From positions 124,001 through 188,000 of the forward strand of contig JAWLBY010000004.1 of the NCBI GenBank assembly GCA_041687455.1: a DNA stretch of 64,000 bases, given 5' to 3'. The notes beneath the pieces were generated by a model. That model was not told the origin of the DNA. It worked only from the letters and a program-made list of their open reading frames with translations, and ran no database searches. Shown one piece after another: positions 59,656-64,000 of the stretch (position 1 is its first letter; the number at the start of each line of letters is the position of its first letter). The stretch is from JAWLBY01 sp041687455 (lineage in GTDB: Bacteria > Pseudomonadota > Gammaproteobacteria > Xanthomonadales > Xanthomonadaceae). Position numbers and translations under genes: made by a program.

Positions 59656-62382
59656 ATGCACGTACTGTTGATCCTGTTCGGAGCAGTGGCTGGCGCCGGT
59701 GCCAGCGAAAGCGCGTTGTTCGGCGCCGTGCTCGGCGGCTTCGTCGGCTGGCTGGTGGCGCGACAGAGCACGTTGGCCGCGGAGCTCGCAGCGTTACGGC
59801 AGCAGCTCGCAGCGAGTCCGCTCACCGTCGGCGACCGACCGCGGCAAGCCGCCGCAGCACCCGAACCGGCTGTCGCGATCGAGCCCGAACCGGACCTGCC
59901 GGCCGCCGCAGCGGCCGTGGGCGTTGCGGCGACACCGCCGGCCGAACCGGCCGCAGCGGCAGCGGGCGGCAGGCCGTCGTCGACGCCGGCAGCGGAGCCG
60001 GCATCGCAACCGCAACCTGCGCCCGAGCCGGAGTCGAGCCGCGGCGGTGGCTGGGCGACCGCGCCGGCTGACCAGCCACCGACCGTGTTCGACCGCCTGG
60101 CCGGCATGCTCAAGCGCTGGTTCACCGAGGGCAACGTGCCGGTCAAGGTCGGCATGCTGGTGCTGTTCGTCGGCGTCGCCGCACTGCTGAAGTACGCGGT
60201 CGACCAAGGCGTATTCTCGCTGCCGATCGAAGTGCGGCTCGGCGCGATTGCGACCGCGGCGATCGCGGCGCTGGCGTTCGGCTGGCGACAACGGGCCGGG
60301 CGGCCGGTGTTCGCGCTGGCACTGCAGGGCGGCGCGCTCGGCGTGCTGCTGCTGACCGTGTTCGCCGGCTACGCCCTGTGGCAGGTGGTACCGGTCGGGC
60401 TCGCGTTCGGCCTGGTGCTGGTGCTGATCGCCGGCAGCGCGGCGCTGGCGCTGTTGCAGCACGCGCTGGCGCTGGCGGTGCTGGGCAGCGTCGGTGGGTT
60501 CCTTGCGCCGGTGCTGATCTCGACCGGCAGCGGCAATCACGTCGCGCTGTTCAGCTACTACGCATTGCTGAACCTGGCCATTTTCGCGATCGCCTGGGTG
60601 CGGCCGTGGCGGGTACTGAACCTGGTCGGCTTCGTGTTCACGTTCGCGATCGGCAGCCTGTGGGGCTGGCGCTACTACCAGCCGCAGCACTTCGCGACGA
60701 CCGAGCCGTTCCTGCTGCTGTTCTTCGGGTTCTATGTCGCGATCGCGGTGCTTTACGCGCTGCGGCAGCCTGGCGCGCGGCGCGGACTGGTCGATGGCAC
60801 GCTGGTGTTCGGCACGCCGCTGCTCGGCTTCGCGCTGCAGGCGGCGCTGTTGAAGGACGACACGATGAGCCTGGCGTGGTCGGCGCTCGTCGTCGCGACG
60901 CTGTATGGCGTGCTCGCCGCCACGCTGATCCGGCGCGACGGCTTGCGCACGCTGGCGTTGTCGTTCGCGGCGCTGGCGGTCGGCTTCGCGACGCTGGCCG
61001 TGCCACTGGCGCTGTCGGCCAGTTGGACCGCGGCGACCTGGGCGCTCGAGGGTGCGGCGTTGTTGTGGCTCGGCCTGCGCCAGCAGCAGCGCCTCAGCGT
61101 CGCCAGCGGCCTGGTGCTGCAGGTCGCGGCCGGCGCCGCCTGGCTGGCATCGGATGGATGGCGCTACGGCAACGACCTGTCGCCGGTGTTCGGCAACGGG
61201 CGTTACCTCGGCGGGCTGTTGCTGGCCGGCACCGCGCTGTTCAGCAGTTGCCTGCTCGAGCGCTCGGGGCGCTGGCCGCGGGCGGCCTGGGCCGCGTATC
61301 TGGTCGGATTCGGCTGGTGGAGCGTCAGCGGGCTTGTCGAAATCGATCGACTGGACGATCGCAGCGGGGCGCTACTCGGCTGGCTCGCGGTCGGCATGCT
61401 GCTTTTCGGGGGACTGCGGATCCGCTTGCCGTGGCCGCGGCTCGGCTGGGCGTTGCTGGCGTCGATTGGCGTCGGCACGCTGCTGGCGCTGGCCGAATTC
61501 GGCGCTGGCCGGACGGTGCTGCACGACACCGCCGCCTGGAGCTGGCCGCTGTGGTTCGTTGCCGCCGGTTTCGCCCTGCACGCGTTGCGGCAGCCGCAGG
61601 CACGGGGCATCTCGATTGGCCACGTGCTGGTGCTGGCGACGCTGGCGATGGTCGCGTCGATCGAACTGCATGCAAGGGTTCGCGATCTGCTCGGCATCGC
61701 GGGCGGCTGGTCGCTGACCGGGTCGATGCTGCCGTTCGCCGCGCTGCTGTGGGGGAGCTGGCGCCATCCGGCGTGGTTCGCGTTCCCGCTCGCCGATCGC
61801 TTCGGCGGCTACCGCCGGCGCTGGTTCGTGCCGGCGTCGGCGGCGCTGGCGCTGTGGTGGATACTGGCGCTCGGCCGCTCCGGCGACCCGACGCCGCTGC
61901 CGTTCGTGCCGCTGCTGAACCCGCTGGAGCTCGGCCAGCTCGGCGTGCTGGTGTTGCTGTTTGCGCTGTGGCGCGAGCACGCCGACGACGAGCAGCGGCG
62001 CTGGCTGCCGGCGGTGACAGCGGCGGCCGGCTTCGTCGGTATCAGCGCGGCGACGTTGCGGACCGTGCACCATTGGGCCGGGATCGGCTGGAGCGATGCG
62101 CTGTGGCGCTCGATGCTCGGTCAGACCAGCTTGACCGTCGTCTGGAGCGTGCTCGGCGTCGGCGCCTGGATCATCGGTTCGAAGCGCGGGTCGCGGTCGG
62201 TCTGGTTGGCCGGCGCACTGCTGATGGCGGTCGTGCTGGCGAAGCTGGTGCTGATCGATCGCAGCCACATGGGCAACATTCCCGGCATCGTGTCGTTCCT
62301 CGCGGTCGGCCTGCTGCTGACCGTGGTCGGTTACCTGGCGCCATCGCCGCCACGCATGCTGCAGCCGGAGACCTCGCGGTGA
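59656..62382 (+). CDS. DUF2339-family polytopic membrane protein
   Basis: A 908-aa protein with an N-terminal helix, a Pro/Ala-rich spacer (about 55-145), then some 20 or more hydrophobic helices to the C-terminus. The segment FTEGNVPVKVGMLVLFVGVAALLKYA is typical of DUF2339 (given in part), followed by QGGALGVLLLTVF and SYYALLNLAIFAIAW. The ATG at 59656 is chosen as the first residue of a hydrophobic helix; there is no good ribosome site. Its stop overlaps the DUF3999 start by four bases (GTGA). Function unknown; DUF2339/DUF3999 pairs recur in proteobacteria. Confidence 0.85.
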   Translation: MHVLLILFGAVAGAGASESALFGAVLGGFVGWLVARQSTLAAELAALRQQLAASPLTVGDRPRQAAAAPEPAVAIEPEPDLPAAAAAVGVAATPPAEPAAAAAGGRPSSTPAAEPASQPQPAPEPESSRGGGWATAPADQPPTVFDRLAGMLKRWFTEGNVPVKVGMLVLFVGVAALLKYAVDQGVFSLPIEVRLGAIATAAIAALAFGWRQRAGRPVFALALQGGALGVLLLTVFAGYALWQVVPVGLAFGLVLVLIAGSAALALLQHALALAVLGSVGGFLAPVLISTGSGNHVALFSYYALLNLAIFAIAWVRPWRVLNLVGFVFTFAIGSLWGWRYYQPQHFATTEPFLLLFFGFYVAIAVLYALRQPGARRGLVDGTLVFGTPLLGFALQAALLKDDTMSLAWSALVVATLYGVLAATLIRRDGLRTLALSFAALAVGFATLAVPLALSASWTAATWALEGAALLWLGLRQQQRLSVASGLVLQVAAGAAWLASDGWRYGNDLSPVFGNGRYLGGLLLAGTALFSSCLLERSGRWPRAAWAAYLVGFGWWSVSGLVEIDRLDDRSGALLGWLAVGMLLFGGLRIRLPWPRLGWALLASIGVGTLLALAEFGAGRTVLHDTAAWSWPLWFVAAGFALHALRQPQARGISIGHVLVLATLAMVASIELHARVRDLLGIAGGWSLTGSMLPFAALLWGSWRHPAWFAFPLADRFGGYRRRWFVPASAALALWWILALGRSGDPTPLPFVPLLNPLELGQLGVLVLLFALWREHADDEQRRWLPAVTAAAGFVGISAATLRTVHHWAGIGWSDALWRSMLGQTSLTVVWSVLGVGAWIIGSKRGSRSVWLAGALLMAVVLAKLVLIDRSHMGNIPGIVSFLAVGLLLTVVGYLAPSPPRMLQPETSR

Positions 62383-63737
62383 TCCGCGCGATCGGCCTGT
62401 TCGCGGCGTTGTGGCCTGCATTGGCGAGCGGCGCATCGCCGGCCGATCATGCGGTCGGCTGGCCGATCGAGATGGACCGTGACGCGCCGGCCTTCCGGCT
62501 CGAACTGCCGCTGGCGGTCTATGCCGAACTGGCCGATCCCGGACTGCGCGACCTGGCGGTGTTCAATGCGCACGGTGAGCCGGTGCCGTTCGGTGTCATC
62601 GACGGCCCGACCGGGCGGCCGCAGGACCTGCAGCAGCCGGTGCCGTTCTTCGAGCTGCCACTGGCGTCGGCATCCGATCCGGCCGGCAGCCTGCGGCTGC
62701 AGGTCGAGCGCGACATCGACGGCCGATTGCGCCGGCTCGACGCCGAGCTGCCCGACGCCGTGCGCGCTGCCGGTCAGAGCTGGCTGCTCGATCTGTCCCG
62801 TCGCACTGCACCGGTCGACCGGCTGCTGCTCGACTGGCACGACGTCGATGCGCTGTCGGCGCGGGTACGGGTCAGCGCCAGCGATGATCTGACCGACTGG
62901 CGCACGCTGCGCGACGATGCGCCGCTGCTCGACCTGCAGCGCGACGGTCTGCGGCTACGCAAGCACGAGATCGGCCTGCCGCTGACCGGTGCCCGCTACC
63001 TGCTGCTGACCCGGCGCGACGGCGGAGCGTCGCTACCGCTGCGCGCGATCGTGGCCGGCGGGCCGTCGGCCGGTACCACGATCGCCACGCCGATCGAATG
63101 GATCACGCTCGACCCGAAGGCCGACAGCGATGATCCGAACATCTGGTATTTCCGCACTCCGGGGCCGCTGCCGATCAGCCGGATCGATGTCGAACTGGCC
63201 AGCGACAATTCGGTCGCCCAGCTCGCCATCGCCAGCCGTGCCGGCGATGGCGGCGATGGCGGCGACACCGGCGACTGGCACCACCGCCATCGGCTGGTGG
63301 CGTTTTCGCTGCGGGATGGCGGCGACACACTGGCGTCGGAGCCGGTCGCACTCGGCGTGCTGCGTGACCGCGACTGGCGCATCGTCGCGGCGCCCGGTCT
63401 CGACCGGCCGCCGCGGCTGCGGCTCGGCTACCGGCCCGACCGCTTCGTGCTGCTCGCGCGCGGCGACGCACCGTTCCTGCTGGCCGCCGGCAGTGCCACG
63501 GCACGGCGCGCCGACTATCCGATCGAGGAGCTGCTCGCGGCGCTGCGGGCACGGCGCGAGCCGCAGTGGCAGCCACCGGACGCGCGGCTCGGAGCAATCC
63601 GTCCGCTCGCCGGTGACCCGGCCCGGCGTGCGCCATGGCCGTGGCAGCGCGGTCTGCTGTGGGTGTTGCTGGTCGGCGGTGCGGCGCTGGTGATCGTGAT
63701 GGTGTTGCGGCTCGCCCGCCAGCCACCGGCCGGCTGA
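62379..63737 (+). CDS. DUF3999-family envelope protein
   Basis: A 452-aa predicted exported protein. A signal segment (about 1-20, ending SGA) precedes a periplasmic beta-rich domain beginning GWPIEMDRDAPAFRLELP, with YAELADPGLRDLAVFNAHGEPVPFG in part, typical of DUF3999. A single C-terminal membrane helix (about 423-445) is followed by a short basic tail. The GTG at 62379 overlaps the stop of the DUF2339 gene, so the two are coupled and probably form a complex. Confidence 0.85.
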   Translation: MIRAIGLFAALWPALASGASPADHAVGWPIEMDRDAPAFRLELPLAVYAELADPGLRDLAVFNAHGEPVPFGVIDGPTGRPQDLQQPVPFFELPLASASDPAGSLRLQVERDIDGRLRRLDAELPDAVRAAGQSWLLDLSRRTAPVDRLLLDWHDVDALSARVRVSASDDLTDWRTLRDDAPLLDLQRDGLRLRKHEIGLPLTGARYLLLTRRDGGASLPLRAIVAGGPSAGTTIATPIEWITLDPKADSDDPNIWYFRTPGPLPISRIDVELASDNSVAQLAIASRAGDGGDGGDTGDWHHRHRLVAFSLRDGGDTLASEPVALGVLRDRDWRIVAAPGLDRPPRLRLGYRPDRFVLLARGDAPFLLAAGSATARRADYPIEELLAALRARREPQWQPPDARLGAIRPLAGDPARRAPWPWQRGLLWVLLVGGAALVIVMVLRLARQPPAG

Positions 63738-63813
63738 GACCGCCTCGAAATCCGACTGACTGCCGCGGCCGGCTCCGGACGCCTGCGGCGGCGTTGCGGG
63801 ATGCAAGATCAGC

Positions 63814-63834
63814 GGCATCCGGCATCCGGCATCC
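63814..63834. repeat. Three GGCATCC heptamers
   Basis: Three direct copies of GGCATCC in the intergenic region after the DUF3999 gene. Their form recalls the GGGATTC heptamers of the 45.7 and 48.0 kb elements, but there is no complementary arm within the window. Confidence 0.5.
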
Positions 63835-63913
63835 GGCCCGCCGACGGACAGGTTTGGCATGCGACGTGCCGCCGACGCTCGGCACCCGATTCGCGGCAGC
63901 GCGCGTCCTCGGC

Positions 63914-64000
63914 CTACAGCGCTTCGAAGCGGTTCGCCGCGACGTTCTTGCGGACTGCGCGCGGATCCCAGATCCGGCCGTTCATGGCGATGTAGACGCC
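63914..64000 (-). CDS. 3' end of an unidentified gene (partial)
   Basis: The last 28 codons and stop (TAG, 63916-63914) of a minus-strand gene entering from the right. The peptide includes YIAMNGRIWDPRAVRKNVAA and ends NRFEAL. I do not recognise the family from so short a piece. Codon use is like that of its neighbours (G or C in third positions), which supports real coding. Confidence 0.55.
   Translation of the reverse strand, partial: GVYIAMNGRIWDPRAVRKNVAANRFEAL

Overview
The window is high-GC (roughly two-thirds G+C by eye), densely coding DNA from a gammaproteobacterium, probably of the Xanthomonadales/Lysobacterales. The reasons are the thrS-infC-rpmI-rplT-pheS-pheT-ihfA-merR order, an Oar-like TonB receptor, a DUF6491-type lipoprotein, a Lysobacter-like secreted lysyl-endopeptidase-type protease, a fimT-pilW-pilX-pilV operon, and dispersed REP-like repeats. 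Family and genus cannot be fixed from the sequence alone. One 100-N assembly gap lies inside a tandem repeat (23183-23282).

Region 1 (1-17.1 kb) is a stress/energy island. It holds a small heat-shock protein, archease with a long-form RtcB RNA ligase, a translationally coupled acyl-CoA synthetase / pyruvate-dehydrogenase E1alpha-E1beta-E2 / acyl-carrier-protein operon, a thioredoxin-DsbD-like membrane fusion, a solo GroEL paralogue, a CapA-like protein coupled to an APH-like kinase, and on the other strand a ribosome-hibernation-type protein, a PRPP synthetase paralogue and the NAD-salvage pair pncB-pncA. Three sites of the FNR/Anr form TTGA-N6-TCAA (or one base off) lie upstream of hsp20, the acsA operon and the hibernation-factor gene. 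Each sits 21-22 bp from a plausible -10 box, the geometry of a class II FNR-dependent promoter. I read the island as a low-oxygen survival regulon combining protein folding, RNA repair, acetyl-CoA supply, ribosome storage and PRPP/NAD salvage.

Region 2 (17.2-32.5 kb) is mixed housekeeping. It has tRNA-Phe, a lipoprotein, HutD, two different SET-domain proteins, a ComEA-like HhH protein, an M20 dipeptidase, a META lipoprotein, a 1.1-kb tandem repeat, sodB, grxD, an SDR, a MarC protein, an Oar-like TonB receptor, a cyclic-nucleotide-binding/rhodanese fusion and ppnN.

Region 3 (32.5-40 kb) is a type IV pilus minor-pilin locus: pilE divergent from fimT-pilW-pilX-pilV. PilX (545 aa) and PilV (930 aa) are much larger than usual and no PilY1 follows. 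PilV carries a Cys/His/Asp-rich cluster and a P-domain-like C-terminal module. A separate GspH/FimT-type pilin lies past tRNA-Asn.

Region 4 (40-55.3 kb) is core information processing: uvrB, tRNA-Val, then thrS-infC-rpmI-rplT-pheS-pheT-ihfA-merR, tRNA-Pro, tRNA-Leu, rnr and rlmB. Two MITE-like elements with arms of repeated GGGATTC have entered the translation operon, between infC and rpmI and between pheS and pheT. A short Thr-Thr leader ORF followed by an intrinsic terminator precedes thrS.

Region 5 (55.3-64 kb) has a REP pair, a small membrane protein, sufT, the secreted serine protease with PPC and P domains, a DUF2339/DUF3999 membrane pair and the 3' end of an unidentified gene.
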